DNA of 64,000 nucleotides from Planctomycetes bacterium MalM25 (GCA_007745835.1 CP036424.1:1387001-1451000), one strand, 5' to 3'; numbered from the stretch's first letter, positions 36,185-45,590 are shown. Notes: generated by a model from the letters alone, not told the origin. Numbers and translations: made by a program.

Positions 36185-36541
36185 TTATCCCCCCGCGGCC
36201 TTCGCCCGGTAGCCCATTGCGACGAGGTGTTCGACCACCTTATCGCGGTGGTCGCCCTGCAGGATCAGTTCGTCGTTGGTCACGCCGCCGCCCGCGCCGA
36301 GGGTTGTACGCAGCTCCTTGAGCAACGTCTTTTGCGCCGCCGATCCCCCTTCGATGCCGGAAACGACCGTGTTCCATTTCCCGCGGCGGCGCTCGCGGCG
36401 GACCCGGGGGCTTTGCTCGTTTAGGGGAACGCCGCTCTTACTAGGCGCCGGTTGGGGCGGGCACTGACAGTCCGTTTCCTCACGATCGCAGCGGTCGCAG
36501 GTCACGGGGCGTTCTAATGGCGTGCCGTCGAAGAGTCCCAT
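36185..36541 (-). CDS. yciH: SUI1/YciH-family translation factor homologue with cysteine cluster
   Basis: The C-terminal 75 residues of this 118-residue protein match the eIF1/SUI1 fold: KWNTVVSGIEGGSAAQKTLL, TTLGAGGGVTNDELILQGDH and VVEHLVAMGYRAKAAGG. The family is universal in archaea and eukaryotes and patchy in bacteria (YciH), where it is thought to affect start-codon fidelity. The N-terminus carries TCDRCDREETDCQC, four cysteines that could bind zinc, which E. coli YciH lacks. It converges on the sulfatase gene with a 12-nt gap. Confidence 0.9.
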   Translation of the reverse strand: MGLFDGTPLERPVTCDRCDREETDCQCPPQPAPSKSGVPLNEQSPRVRRERRRGKWNTVVSGIEGGSAAQKTLLKELRTTLGAGGGVTNDELILQGDHRDKVVEHLVAMGYRAKAAGG

Positions 36542-36565
36542 ACGGGCGAGTCTACCCGCTCGCGT

Positions 36566-37543
36566 TCATCGCCGCACGGCGGGCTCGCCGCGGAAGGCGC
36601 GGGGGATGACGGGCCAATCGGATGTGAGGAAGTACGCGTAGGTCCCTTCGGGGAACTCGGGGGTCACGCCGCGCCGGCCGTTGCACTCATCGAGGTCGCC
36701 GTGCCCCGCGACGTACTCGTAGTCCTGCACAAAGGCGCCGTCGTGCGGCCCGCTCGGCTCGCGACCGCCGGGGCGATCCCCCGCCTTGAGACGGTAGCTC
36801 GTTCTGAGTTCGACGATCTCCGATTTGGGATCGGTTGGGTCGGTGTAGCCGAATTGGGCGTAGATCGGGAACCCGTCGGCCGCCCAGCCGACGAGCGCCG
36901 AGTGCTTGTCCGGGGCGTTCTCGAGGCGTTCTATAAGGCCGGTCGGCAAGCCGTGGTAGTGGTACTTACCGGTCGGCTGGACGTGGGCGTGGTTCTCGTC
37001 GAGGCCCAGCGGCACGGCGCCGCCGAGCGGTTCGTAGGTCCAGCCGCTGCGGGGATGTCCCTGCCAGAACTCGCCCGCGCCGGGCTCGAACGCGACGCCG
37101 TTGACCGCGATGCCGAACACGTGGATCGGCCGCCCCCGACGAGGGATGAGTGGTGTGACGTGGTCCGCTTCTTGTGGGTCGAGTGGCAGTTCGAGATCGT
37201 ACCGTTGGGCGCGGATCGAGTTCGGGTTGCCCCGGTTCGGGAACCGGCCCACCGCGTGCTGCGGGATCGCGTTGGAGTGGACGTGCCGGTGGCCGTGCTG
37301 ATGGTCGATCTGCGGAGTGATCTCCGCGCTGATCTCTACGGTGGGCTCGCCCGGGGCCTGTTCGGTCGCCGGCACGAGGCGCAGCGGCCGGGCTGCTTCG
37401 GCCGTGTGTTGTCGATGAAACCGCCCTTGGGCGAGCATGGCGACCGCCATGGCGAGCACCGCCGAGATCGACGCGACATACATCCAGGGACGCGGTGGAC
37501 GGGAATCCATTCGAAGGCTCGTGGTAGGTGGCTGAGGGGACAT
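36566..37543 (-). CDS. Membrane-anchored YHYH-domain protein
   Basis: This is 325 residues from the ATG at 37543; a GTG at 37597 and an ATG at 37510 are alternatives. It has one N-terminal membrane helix (YVASISAVLAMAVAMLAQG), then a His-rich linker (QIDHQHGHRHVHSNAIPQH). The YHYH domain includes PTGKYHYHGLPTGL, SALVGWAADGFPIYAQFGY and CNGRRGVTPEFPEGTYAYFL, the typical ending. YHYH proteins are extracytoplasmic and of unknown function, and the histidines suggest metal binding. It lies upstream of the SUI1 gene in the same orientation with a 24-nt gap. Confidence 0.85.
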   Translation of the reverse strand: MSPQPPTTSLRMDSRPPRPWMYVASISAVLAMAVAMLAQGRFHRQHTAEAARPLRLVPATEQAPGEPTVEISAEITPQIDHQHGHRHVHSNAIPQHAVGRFPNRGNPNSIRAQRYDLELPLDPQEADHVTPLIPRRGRPIHVFGIAVNGVAFEPGAGEFWQGHPRSGWTYEPLGGAVPLGLDENHAHVQPTGKYHYHGLPTGLIERLENAPDKHSALVGWAADGFPIYAQFGYTDPTDPKSEIVELRTSYRLKAGDRPGGREPSGPHDGAFVQDYEYVAGHGDLDECNGRRGVTPEFPEGTYAYFLTSDWPVIPRAFRGEPAVRR

Positions 37544-37602
37544 GAACTCAACCCCATCCGTGCCGGGCGGCGCCGAAGAATCCCGCAGACGGAACACCGT
37601 CG

Positions 37603-39477
37603 TTATTTACTCGCCGGCAGGAAGACCACCGCTTCCCTCTGAGGAAGCGTGATGCGGGTGCCTCCTTTGATCGGATCGACACGGACCCGGTGCGGTTCTC
37701 CCGAGGCGGTGAACACCTCGCGTAGCTTGACGCCCGCGCCGAGCTCCAGCTCGGTCGCCCATGGGCCGTCGCCCCGGTTTACGGCGACGTAAACGGAGCC
37801 CTCCGAGTCGCGCCGCCGAAAGACGAGGCCTCCCGCCGCGTCGTCGGTGCGCAAGACCTCGAAACCGCCACGCTGCAACGGCGGGAAGTAGTGCCGTAGC
37901 ATGACGATACCCCGATAGAAGGAGTGCAGGCCGTGGTCGAAGGTGACCACGTCGTGCCGATCGACGCGGCCGTCGGGGCCCGCGGTTTCTGGGGCGTACT
38001 CGAGGTCGGGCCAGATCATCGGCTTGCGGTCGTCCGGGTCGTCGGCGCCCCACATACCGGCTTCGGAGCCGTAGTAGATCATCGGAGCGCCCACACAGGT
38101 CGCTTGCAGCACCGCGACGATCCGCTGCAGCCGTTGCTCGCGTTGGTTCGGCTTCCGCAGGCGGTAGTGCCGGTCGCCGCGCGCGGAACCGCGCCGGCCG
38201 TCGTAATCGAACGTCTTGGGATCCTCGTAGGGCAACCGGCGGGTCGCGTTCACCACCATCGAGGCGACACGCTCCGTGTCGTGCGAGTCGATCAGGTTCA
38301 ACAACGCGTGCCGCTGGTTCTCCGGGTAGGCGAGCATCCGGTCGATGAGCACCCGCGCAAACTCGCTCGCCCGCAGGGCGCCGTCGATGACGAAGCCCTT
38401 TACCGGCCGGGAGAACCCGTGGTAGTTCATCGTGGCCGAGAAACCGCCCGAAGCGAGGAACGCCGCCGAGTCGTTCCAGTCTTCGGCGACGGTGTAAGCC
38501 TCCGGGTTCAGCTCGCGCACCAACGCGTTCCACTCGTTCCAGAACCCGACGGGCACCTCGGTCGCCACGTCGAGACGCCAGCCATCGACGCCGTCCGCCG
38601 GGTCGCCGTCGCCGTTGGGGTCCATCCACCGGCGGGTGATCGCGTGGACGTACTGCTTGGGTCCTTCGGCCAGGTCGTCACCGGCGGCGTTGTCGGCGAA
38701 GATCGGCAGGGTGACCGCCCCCCACCAGCCTTCGTAGCGGAAATCGTCGTGGCGCGTGTCCGGCTTGTCGAACGAACGGACGACGTACCAATCGTGGTAG
38801 CGTGAGTCTTTCTGATGCTCCGTCAGATCACGGAACGCGAAGAAGCCACGCCCCGTGTGGTTGAACACCCCGTCGATGACGACGCGGATCCCGCGGCGGT
38901 GGCACTCCTCGATGAGCTGGAGGAAGAGCTTGTCGGCTTCGGTCCACGACCAAGTAGTCGGGTCTTCGGTCTCCCCTTCGACCTTGGCGAGATCGCCCGC
39001 CGGGTCGGGGCCGAAATGGGGGTCGATGTGGTGGAACGACGAGCCGTCGTACTTGTGCAGCGAGGCGGCGTGGAAAAGCGGGTTGAAGTAGATCGCGTCG
39101 ATCCCCAACCGCTCCAAGTAGTCGAGCCGATCGATCACGCCCTGCAGGTCGCCCCCGTATCGCCGGTCGTAAACGCCGTTGCCATAGAAGTCGTCGCCCA
39201 GGCGGCGTTCCCACTCGGAACGCTCGTACCAGGCGGAGGTCCAGGGACGGACGCTCCAGTTCTCGGGGACTCGCTTGGGGAACTCGAGCGAGTCACGCGT
39301 CGGGTCGTTGCCCGTGTCGCCGTTGGCGAAGCGTTCGGGGAAGACTTGGTACCAGACGGCCTCAGCGGCCCAATCGGGGACGCTCGCCATGTCCGAAGCC
39401 AGGGCCGGCAGGGCACAGGCCAGCGCAAGCCCGATCGCCTGGCCGCTACGCAATACTCCCTGGTGATTCCCACCCAT
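37603..39477 (-). CDS. Secreted GH13 alpha-amylase/neopullulanase-type enzyme
   Basis: This is 624 residues from the ATG at 39477, with a signal peptide (GLALACALPALASDM). Conserved GH13 regions are seen in order: GIRVVIDGVFNHTG (region I), DGWRLDVATEV with the nucleophile Asp (II), AYTVAEDWNDS with the acid Glu (III) and LIDSHDTERVAS (IV). VWYQVFPERFANGD at the start and a C-terminal beta domain fit cyclomaltodextrinase/neopullulanase relatives. It should cut alpha-1,4 (and some alpha-1,6) glucans outside the cytoplasm. The full catalytic triad is present. It is divergent from the ComM-like gene. Confidence 0.92.
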   Translation of the reverse strand: MGGNHQGVLRSGQAIGLALACALPALASDMASVPDWAAEAVWYQVFPERFANGDTGNDPTRDSLEFPKRVPENWSVRPWTSAWYERSEWERRLGDDFYGNGVYDRRYGGDLQGVIDRLDYLERLGIDAIYFNPLFHAASLHKYDGSSFHHIDPHFGPDPAGDLAKVEGETEDPTTWSWTEADKLFLQLIEECHRRGIRVVIDGVFNHTGRGFFAFRDLTEHQKDSRYHDWYVVRSFDKPDTRHDDFRYEGWWGAVTLPIFADNAAGDDLAEGPKQYVHAITRRWMDPNGDGDPADGVDGWRLDVATEVPVGFWNEWNALVRELNPEAYTVAEDWNDSAAFLASGGFSATMNYHGFSRPVKGFVIDGALRASEFARVLIDRMLAYPENQRHALLNLIDSHDTERVASMVVNATRRLPYEDPKTFDYDGRRGSARGDRHYRLRKPNQREQRLQRIVAVLQATCVGAPMIYYGSEAGMWGADDPDDRKPMIWPDLEYAPETAGPDGRVDRHDVVTFDHGLHSFYRGIVMLRHYFPPLQRGGFEVLRTDDAAGGLVFRRRDSEGSVYVAVNRGDGPWATELELGAGVKLREVFTASGEPHRVRVDPIKGGTRITLPQREAVVFLPASK

Positions 39478-39560
39478 GGGCCGCCTCTCCGTTCCAAGAA
39501 AAGTTGCCGAATCCGACAACTACAGCGTTGCATGCAGGCGGACGGCTGATTAGATATACG

Positions 39561-39572
39561 TGTGAACACGTG
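39561..39572. promoter_or_regulatory. Small palindrome between amylase and comM-like genes
   Basis: CGTGTGAACACG, with 5-bp arms around GA (near 39559-39572), precedes the 39597 start and is followed by a second GAACAC about 15 nt on. It is a possible operator for either divergent gene. Confidence 0.3.
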
Positions 39573-39596
39573 TCCATGCGAACACAGGTCGTCACC

Positions 39597-41180
39597 ATGC
39601 TTGCCAAGCTTAGGACTTATAGCTTACTGGGGATCGACGCGGTCCCCGTCGAAGCCGAAGTGGACGTTTCGCCCGGCGCCATGCCGAAGACGCTGCTGGT
39701 CGGCCTCCCCGAGGCGGCCGTCCGCGAGGCGACGCACCGCAGCGAGCGGGCGATTGTGAACAGCGGCTTCATCCGCCCCCGCGACCTGATCGTCATCAAT
39801 CTGGCCCCCGCCGAGCTGCCGAAGCAGGCCGCCTCGTTCGACCTGCCGATCGCCCTGGGGGTGTTGGCCGGGTCGGGGCAGTTGAGCTCGGGACCCAAGA
39901 CGAAGGGCGAGTCCGACCTCGACGCCGCCAGCGAGCGCTTCCGCCGCTACGCCGTGGTGGGCGAGCTGGCGCTCGACGGTGCGACGCGACCCGTTAAGGG
40001 GGCGTTGTCGATGGCGATGGCCGCCGCCGCCCAGCCGGGCGTGGAGGGGCTGGTCCTGCCGCGTGAGAACGCCCGCGAGGCGGCGGTCGTTGAGGGGATC
40101 GACGTGATCGCTGTCGACAGCCTGGCGCAGGCGGCCGCCTTCTTCACCGGGCAGATCGACCTCGATCCGCAGCCTTGCTTGGTCTCGGACTTGGTGGCCG
40201 ACGGGGCGCGGTACGAGATCGACTTCGCCGATGTCCGCGGCCAAGAGATGGCCAAGCGCGCGATGACCATCGCCGCCGCGGGGGGGCACAACCTGCTGAT
40301 GGTCGGTCCGCCCGGCAGCGGCAAGACGATGCTCGCGAAGCGGGCGCCCACGATCCTTCCCGGGCTCTCCTGCGATGAGTCGGTCGAGACGACCCGGGTC
40401 TACAGCGCGATGGGCCGTCTCGCGGCGGGCGAGAGCCTGCTCGCACGCCGCCCCTTCCGGTCGCCCCACCACACGATCAGCAACGCGGGGCTTGTGGGGG
40501 GCGGTTCGACCCCGGCGCCGGGCGAGATCAGCCTCGCCCATCACGGCATCCTGTTCCTGGACGAACTGGCCGAGTTCAACCGCCAAACGCTCGAGGTGCT
40601 CCGCCAGCCGTTGGAGGACGGTGAGGTCACCATCAGCCGCGCCCTGGCGACGACGACCTTCCCCGCCGATTTTATGCTGATCGCCTCGCTCAACCCGTGC
40701 CCGTGCGGTTTCCGCAACGATCCGCGGCGTGAGTGTCATTGTGGCGTGAACCAGGTCGAGCGGTACATGGCGAAGATCAGCGGGCCGCTGCTCGATCGGA
40801 TCGACCTTCAGATCGAGGTCCCCGCGGTCGCTTACGACGAACTCCGCAGCCCTCGACCCGGCACCGACAGCCAATCGATGCGTCAACGCGTCACCGAGGC
40901 GAGGCAGAGGCAGGCGGAGCGGCTGGACGGGGGCGTTCGGGGACGGCTCAACGCGCAGCTCAGCTCGCGACAAGTGCGGGCCAACTGCCGCCTCGACGAG
41001 GCGGGCGCGGGGCTGCTCAAGCAGAGCGTCGAGCAGCTCGGTCTCTCCGCCCGGGCCCACGACAAGGTGCTTCGCGTCGCGCGGACGATCGCCGACCTCG
41101 CGGGAGAGGCCGACATCCGCCCTGAGCACGTGAGCGAAGCGGTCAACTACCGCTTGCTCGATCGCAAGCTCTGGGCGTGA
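39597..41180 (+). CDS. comM: ComM/YifB-type AAA+ Mg-chelatase-like ATPase
   Basis: This is 527 residues from the ATG at 39597, where family members also begin (MLAKLRTYSLLGIDA); an upstream GTG/ATG extension is not conserved-looking. The N-terminal Lon-protease-like fold (PVEAEVDVSPGAMPKTLLVG, NLAPAELPKQAASFDLPIAL) is followed by the AAA+ core. This has Walker A GPPGSGKTMLAKRAP, RRPFRSPHHTISNAGLVGGG, Walker B GILFLDELAEF and a zinc-like cysteine cluster (NPCPCGFRNDPRRECHCG). ComM is a helicase that promotes branch migration during natural transformation. The name is by family; transformation here is inferred only. Confidence 0.93.
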   Translation: MLAKLRTYSLLGIDAVPVEAEVDVSPGAMPKTLLVGLPEAAVREATHRSERAIVNSGFIRPRDLIVINLAPAELPKQAASFDLPIALGVLAGSGQLSSGPKTKGESDLDAASERFRRYAVVGELALDGATRPVKGALSMAMAAAAQPGVEGLVLPRENAREAAVVEGIDVIAVDSLAQAAAFFTGQIDLDPQPCLVSDLVADGARYEIDFADVRGQEMAKRAMTIAAAGGHNLLMVGPPGSGKTMLAKRAPTILPGLSCDESVETTRVYSAMGRLAAGESLLARRPFRSPHHTISNAGLVGGGSTPAPGEISLAHHGILFLDELAEFNRQTLEVLRQPLEDGEVTISRALATTTFPADFMLIASLNPCPCGFRNDPRRECHCGVNQVERYMAKISGPLLDRIDLQIEVPAVAYDELRSPRPGTDSQSMRQRVTEARQRQAERLDGGVRGRLNAQLSSRQVRANCRLDEAGAGLLKQSVEQLGLSARAHDKVLRVARTIADLAGEADIRPEHVSEAVNYRLLDRKLWA

Positions 41181-41187
41181 AGGGGGG

Positions 41188-42495
41188 TCACGCTGCCGAG
41201 TCGTCCGCCGGATCGGTGTCGGAGGCTCCCGGCTTGGGGCCTCCGGAGAAGGCGAACGCGAAGAGGATCGCGGTCCCCAGCGTGGTCGCCACCGGGATCA
41301 TCCAGTAGGGAGTCCAGTCGTAAGGTGGCGGGCTCACCCCCGCGGGCGTGAGGAACGTGGCTTGCGACCAGCCGGTCATCCCCGAACCGATCACGTGCCC
41401 CAGTCCGACCGTCGCGAGGGCGTGGAAGCCCTGGGCCACGCCACGGTTCGCCGGGTCGGTGAGCCGATCGACGTACATCTGCCCGGCCAGATAGACAAAT
41501 ACGTAAGCCGGCCCGTGCACCAAGATCGCGCTGTAAATCATCGCGGCCGACAGCCCGGTCGGCTCGCCCACCGAGCTCATCGCCAGCAAGAGGTAGCGGA
41601 ACGACCAGCAGAGCACGCCCACCAAGAAGAGCGTCTTCAACCGCCAGCGGCGGTGGAGCCACGGCATCGCGGCGAGGCACGCGACTTCCGTAAGTTGGCC
41701 GAGCGTCAGCGTCGCCGCCGCGCCCTCGTAGCCGCGTTGGTTCAGGTAGACGTTGTTCAGGTCGTACGCCTGAGATCCGGTCGCCGCCAGCAGCGACACC
41801 AGCAGGAACATCGCCAGCACCGGGTCGCGGAGCAATGCCCAGCCGCTCCCCTTGCCGGGCACCGGAACTCGTTGGGGCTCGGTGCGGGGCAGGGTCAGGC
41901 TGTAGAGGGCCATCGCTAGGTGCGAGCCGATGGCGATGGTCATCGGGGTGCGGGTCGGCTCGATGTTCTCGCCGAACCACCACCGGCAGATCACTCCAAC
42001 GAACACCCCCGCCGCGATCCAGGCGACGGTGCCGTAGAGGCGGACCACCGGGAACTCACGGTCGCGATCGGATAGTTTGCTGAAAGCGATCGTGTTGGTG
42101 AGCGAGACGCTCGGGCAGAAAGCCTGGAAATACAGGATCAGGCAAAGAAAGAACGTGGTTTGTGAGCCCGCGTGGTACATCCCCGTCAGGGCCAACGCCG
42201 CAGCCAGGTTGAGCAACGCGACCAGTTTCTCGGCGGAGAAGAAGCGGTCGGCGATCCAGCCCATGAGGGTTGGCGCCACGAGGCTTCCGAACGCGGCCGC
42301 CATGCCGCTGTAGCCGATGAAGCCGGCCGAGAAGAGGGCCTCGCCCTCCTGCTCGGTGTTGGCGGCGATGAACGTCTTGACGGTGACGAACCAGAGCCCG
42401 AGCGGCCAGTACTGCAGGAGCATCATGACCGACAGCCGGGCCAACATGGCTCCCGACGACCGCGGTGTCGCGTCGGTCGGGGGGGGGGTGGGCAT
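41188..42495 (-). CDS. MFS transporter, nucleoside:H+ symporter (NupG-like)
   Basis: This 435-residue protein has twelve predicted membrane segments. The opening RLSVMMLLQYWPLGLWFVTV and the ADRFFSAEKLVALLNLAAAL loop match the nucleoside:proton symporter group of MFS, as does the AMIYSAILVHGPAYVFVYL region. It would import nucleosides using the proton gradient. The ATG at 42495 is clear. It converges on comM with a 7-nt gap. No nucleoside-metabolism gene adjoins it. Confidence 0.85.
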   Translation of the reverse strand: MPTPPPTDATPRSSGAMLARLSVMMLLQYWPLGLWFVTVKTFIAANTEQEGEALFSAGFIGYSGMAAAFGSLVAPTLMGWIADRFFSAEKLVALLNLAAALALTGMYHAGSQTTFFLCLILYFQAFCPSVSLTNTIAFSKLSDRDREFPVVRLYGTVAWIAAGVFVGVICRWWFGENIEPTRTPMTIAIGSHLAMALYSLTLPRTEPQRVPVPGKGSGWALLRDPVLAMFLLVSLLAATGSQAYDLNNVYLNQRGYEGAAATLTLGQLTEVACLAAMPWLHRRWRLKTLFLVGVLCWSFRYLLLAMSSVGEPTGLSAAMIYSAILVHGPAYVFVYLAGQMYVDRLTDPANRGVAQGFHALATVGLGHVIGSGMTGWSQATFLTPAGVSPPPYDWTPYWMIPVATTLGTAILFAFAFSGGPKPGASDTDPADDSAA

Positions 42496-42580
42496 GTCGG
42501 GGTCGGGCGGTCGGACGGGGTGGGCAAGGAGAGCTTAGCGCGACTCCCGTGCCCCCGCAACGCCCCCGCCGCGGGTTCTT

Positions 42581-42646
42581 AGCGCAGCAAAGCGGCCGAC
42601 CCCGGAGTTGGGATCGGCCGCTTGTCGAGCGAGCGGTTGCTGCGCT
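42581..42646 (-). terminator. Compound palindrome, likely terminator of the EF-hand gene
   Basis: Outer arms AGCGCAGCAA (42581-42590) and TTGCTGCGCT (42637-42646) enclose inner arms AGCGGCCGA (42591-42599) and TCGGCCGCT (42614-42622). On the minus strand the structure follows the EF-hand stop by about 30 nt. No long U-run is present. Confidence 0.5.
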
Positions 42647-42676
42647 AGGTGAGGCGGGCCAACAAGAGATGGGGCT

Positions 42677-43288
42677 TCAATTCTTGGCCCGGCGTCCTCC
42701 GCCCTGCATTCGAGCTTGCATCCGCTCGACCATCTTGGCTTGCTCGGCTTGGTCGATCTTCCCATCGCCGTTGCCATCGACGCGGTCCCAGTTCTGGAGC
42801 ATCCGCTCGGGCGCCTCCGACTTGGAGATGGCTCCGTCGCCGTCGGCGTCGGCCCGCTTGAGCATCGCCTCTGGGTTCCTGCCTTGCTTCCCCTTCCCCT
42901 GGCCTGGGCCGGCTTTTGCGCCCTTTTCACGAGCCCCCGCCTGCTTGCCCTGGCGCCGTTCGCCGCGGGGTCCGCGGGCTTGGTCCCCACCGCCGGCACG
43001 CCCCAACTCGCGGCGTGTGACGACGCCGTCTCCGTCGGTGTCGAGCTTCGCGAGGTTCGCCGAGGCTTGCGCGATCTCCGAGGCGGACAGGTCGCCATCG
43101 CGGTCTTGGTCGATCGCGCCGAGAAGGGGTCCACCCCCGCGTGGCCCACCCCCACGCGGTCCACCTCGCTCGCCAGCGTTGGCGCCGCGTCGGCCGCGTT
43201 GACCCTCGCCCGGCTTGGCGGAGGCGGTCTCCGCCAGCACCAGGCTCAAGGCGACCGTCAGAATCAGGATCGGAGTGAGGTGTCTCAT
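42677..43288 (-). CDS. Exported EF-hand calcium-binding protein
   Basis: This 203-residue protein has a signal peptide (TPILILTVALSLVLAETASA-K). Four EF-hand-like loops are visible: DQDRDGDLSASE, DTDGDGVVTRRE, DADGDGAISKSE and DGNGDGKIDQAE. Gly/Arg-rich and Lys/Gln-rich linkers separate the pairs. It probably binds calcium in the cell envelope. Such proteins are common in planctomycetes and have no defined pathway. Confidence 0.88.
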   Translation of the reverse strand: MRHLTPILILTVALSLVLAETASAKPGEGQRGRRGANAGERGGPRGGGPRGGGPLLGAIDQDRDGDLSASEIAQASANLAKLDTDGDGVVTRRELGRAGGGDQARGPRGERRQGKQAGAREKGAKAGPGQGKGKQGRNPEAMLKRADADGDGAISKSEAPERMLQNWDRVDGNGDGKIDQAEQAKMVERMQARMQGGGRRAKN

Positions 43289-43654
43289 ACTCGTCGCTCG
43301 CTAGGGGGTTGGTTTGGAACGGCGTCGATAGCCGATAGGGCAGAGAAGCGTCGGGACGCGATGCCGCGACGCCTTGTGCCTGCAAACAAATCAACCCCGT
43401 GCCCCAACACAGGTTCCGGGCCAATTCGGGGTCCATCCCAATAAGCAGATGAGACGTGCCCTGAGGCAGTAAGACAGCAAGCCAACTCGGTATCGAGCTA
43501 GAGCGTTTGGCTGCGTCGAGGGCGAAATCGCCCGTGGGCACCTGCGATGGCCAAACAAAAAGGTGGAGGCTAGCGAAACCGAACCGCTGAACTCCTGGCT
43601 GCCGCGCCGTCGTTGTGCCCGTCTGCCATCTGAGGGAAAGGCAGGGGGAAGGTG
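43289..43654. other. Intergenic region with one structured segment
   Basis: This 366-bp region lies upstream of the EF-hand gene and downstream of the phosphoesterase gene, both on the minus strand. GTTTGGC near 43506 can pair with GCCAAAC near 43551, enclosing GGGCGA/TCGCCC (43521-43534). A leader RNA structure is possible but unproven. I see no gene. Confidence 0.3.
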
Positions 43655-45565
43655 CTAGGGATCGGTGCGGTAGAACCGGGCGAAGTTGGCGTTGGTGCTT
43701 CGGTAGTCCGGTGTGCCCCGCCAGATGACTTCGCTCTCGGCGCCGTTGGGGTCGTCGACGTCGATCTGGATGGCGGACAGCTGGAAGCTCTCCCAGTCCG
43801 CCGACCCCCGACTGCCGAGGCGGTTGTTGGGCACGTTGATGTCGAGTTCGTACCCGCCCTGGATCAAGCGGCCCATGGCTTTGGCGCCCTCGATCGGACG
43901 ATTGCGCCAGCCGGCGTCGACTTGGAGTTCGGCGGGCTCGGCGCTGCCCGGGGCCGGCACGACCAGGACCGACGTGCCGCGGCGCAAGCGTGGGTCGGCG
44001 AGTCGCAGCGACTCGGGCCTGCCGTCGAGGACGAGCGTGATCTTGTCTCCATCGACGACCCGCTCGTCCGTCACCCGGACGCGGATGTTGAGGCGGTCCT
44101 CGGCGTGGGCGGTGGCGATCGAGAAGGCGGCGTCGTTGGGGCCCTTCCACTCCTGACTCGCGCCGGCGAGCAGCGGGGTGTCTCCCGTCTCGTACGATCG
44201 CTCGGGCCACGGTCCGAAGGGCTTGCCGGCGATCGGCGGGCAGGCGTGGCGGCGATCGATGACGATCGGCACGGTCCGCTCCGCCCGGAGCGGCGCCCCG
44301 CCCGACGAGTCGGTCGCGGTCACGCTCGCCGTGAAAGTCGCTCGCCGCAAGCGATCGAAGCCGACCTTCTCGTCGAATCGAACAAGCACGTTCTGAGTCG
44401 CCTCGCCGGTGGGCCCCACCGCGAGCGAAATCGCTTCGGGGTCAACGGTCAGTCCGCGGAGCGGCAGGCCGTCGATCTCGCCGGTCACTTCGACCTTGGC
44501 GCCGAGTTCGTTGATCAGGCGTACCCCGATCTCGCCCTCGACGAAGCCCGACTCATCGTCGACCAGGATCGGCTGCACCTCCAGGGTGACGCGGCGGAGG
44601 AACTCTCGGAAACGCCGGGCGGACGCCTCGGTCACCACGTCGTGCGGGAGGATGCCGTCGAGCCGCAGGTTCACGATTTGTGGTCCGTCCGCTTCCATCG
44701 TGAGCCACGTGATGTGATCGAACTCGCCGTACTCGTTCCCGCGGAGCCGAGAACCGCCCCCCGTGGTGGCGAGCGAGTAGTAGTCGCGGCCGTTGCGTCG
44801 GTACTGGACGTAGTTATGAACGTGCCCCGCGAAGACTGTGTGCGGACGATCGATCAGCATCTTCTCGACCCGTTTCCAGCGTGTGCGGTCCTCGCCACCG
44901 GACGCCAGCTGCCGTTCGGCGTAGGTCCAGAGTGGCTTGTGGAGGAACACGAGGGTCCAGCGGGCGTCGGCGTGACTGGCGAGGTCTCGCTCGATGAACC
45001 CGAGTTGCTCCTCGCTGATTTCCTGGACGGGGTCTTCGCTGTTCAAACAGAGGAAATGAACCCCTCGGTAGTCGAACGAGTACCACTCGCGGCCGAAGCG
45101 CTCACGCCAGATCGTGTGCATCGTGGGGTTGGTGATGTCGTGGTTGCCCGCCACGAAGAAGAACCGCATCTGCATCGCGTCGATGAAGCCGAGGAACTCC
45201 TCCCACTGGCTGGCGATCTGCGCCCGGTCCTCGGTGTAGCCCTCGATCAGGTCGCCGACCGAGACGACGAACTCCGGCCGCAAGAGATTCAGCTTACGCA
45301 CCGCGTCCATCCACACGCCGGGCCGATGCCCCCCCGTGCGGTCGGTCAGGATGGCGATCTGGAAGCGGTCCGGGTCGTTGAGGATGGGCTTATCCGACCA
45401 GGGGCGAGGGCCTTCGATCGGTGGCAGCACAATGGCCCCGGGAGGGGCGGCCTGTTGGTCGGCCGCTTCGGGCGCGGGCGTGTGGCCCTCGTGCGCTGGG
45501 GCATGAAAAGCTAGAGATCCCAGGGCGAGGACGACCAGGGTCGGCAGAGCGAGTTGGCGGATCAT
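43655..45565 (-). CDS. Secreted calcineurin-like phosphoesterase with C-terminal CBM9-like domain
   Basis: This 636-residue protein has a signal peptide (ALPTLVVLALGSLAFHAPAH). The metallophosphoesterase core shows ILTDRTGG, VVSVGDLIEGY, FVAGNHDITNP, LVFLHKPLW and TVFAGHVHNY, covering the metal-ligand motifs, although the first motif lacks the usual D-x-H (it reads D-R-T). The last 200 residues (EWKGPNDAAFSIATAHAEDR, LNIRVRVTDERVVDGD) resemble a CBM9-like sugar-binding domain. It likely acts on extracellular phosphoesters attached to or near glycans. A second phosphoesterase gene lies directly upstream in transcription order. Confidence 0.85.
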   Translation of the reverse strand: MIRQLALPTLVVLALGSLAFHAPAHEGHTPAPEAADQQAAPPGAIVLPPIEGPRPWSDKPILNDPDRFQIAILTDRTGGHRPGVWMDAVRKLNLLRPEFVVSVGDLIEGYTEDRAQIASQWEEFLGFIDAMQMRFFFVAGNHDITNPTMHTIWRERFGREWYSFDYRGVHFLCLNSEDPVQEISEEQLGFIERDLASHADARWTLVFLHKPLWTYAERQLASGGEDRTRWKRVEKMLIDRPHTVFAGHVHNYVQYRRNGRDYYSLATTGGGSRLRGNEYGEFDHITWLTMEADGPQIVNLRLDGILPHDVVTEASARRFREFLRRVTLEVQPILVDDESGFVEGEIGVRLINELGAKVEVTGEIDGLPLRGLTVDPEAISLAVGPTGEATQNVLVRFDEKVGFDRLRRATFTASVTATDSSGGAPLRAERTVPIVIDRRHACPPIAGKPFGPWPERSYETGDTPLLAGASQEWKGPNDAAFSIATAHAEDRLNIRVRVTDERVVDGDKITLVLDGRPESLRLADPRLRRGTSVLVVPAPGSAEPAELQVDAGWRNRPIEGAKAMGRLIQGGYELDINVPNNRLGSRGSADWESFQLSAIQIDVDDPNGAESEVIWRGTPDYRSTNANFARFYRTDP

Positions 45566-45590
45566 GGTGCGGGTACTATCGGTGTGATTG

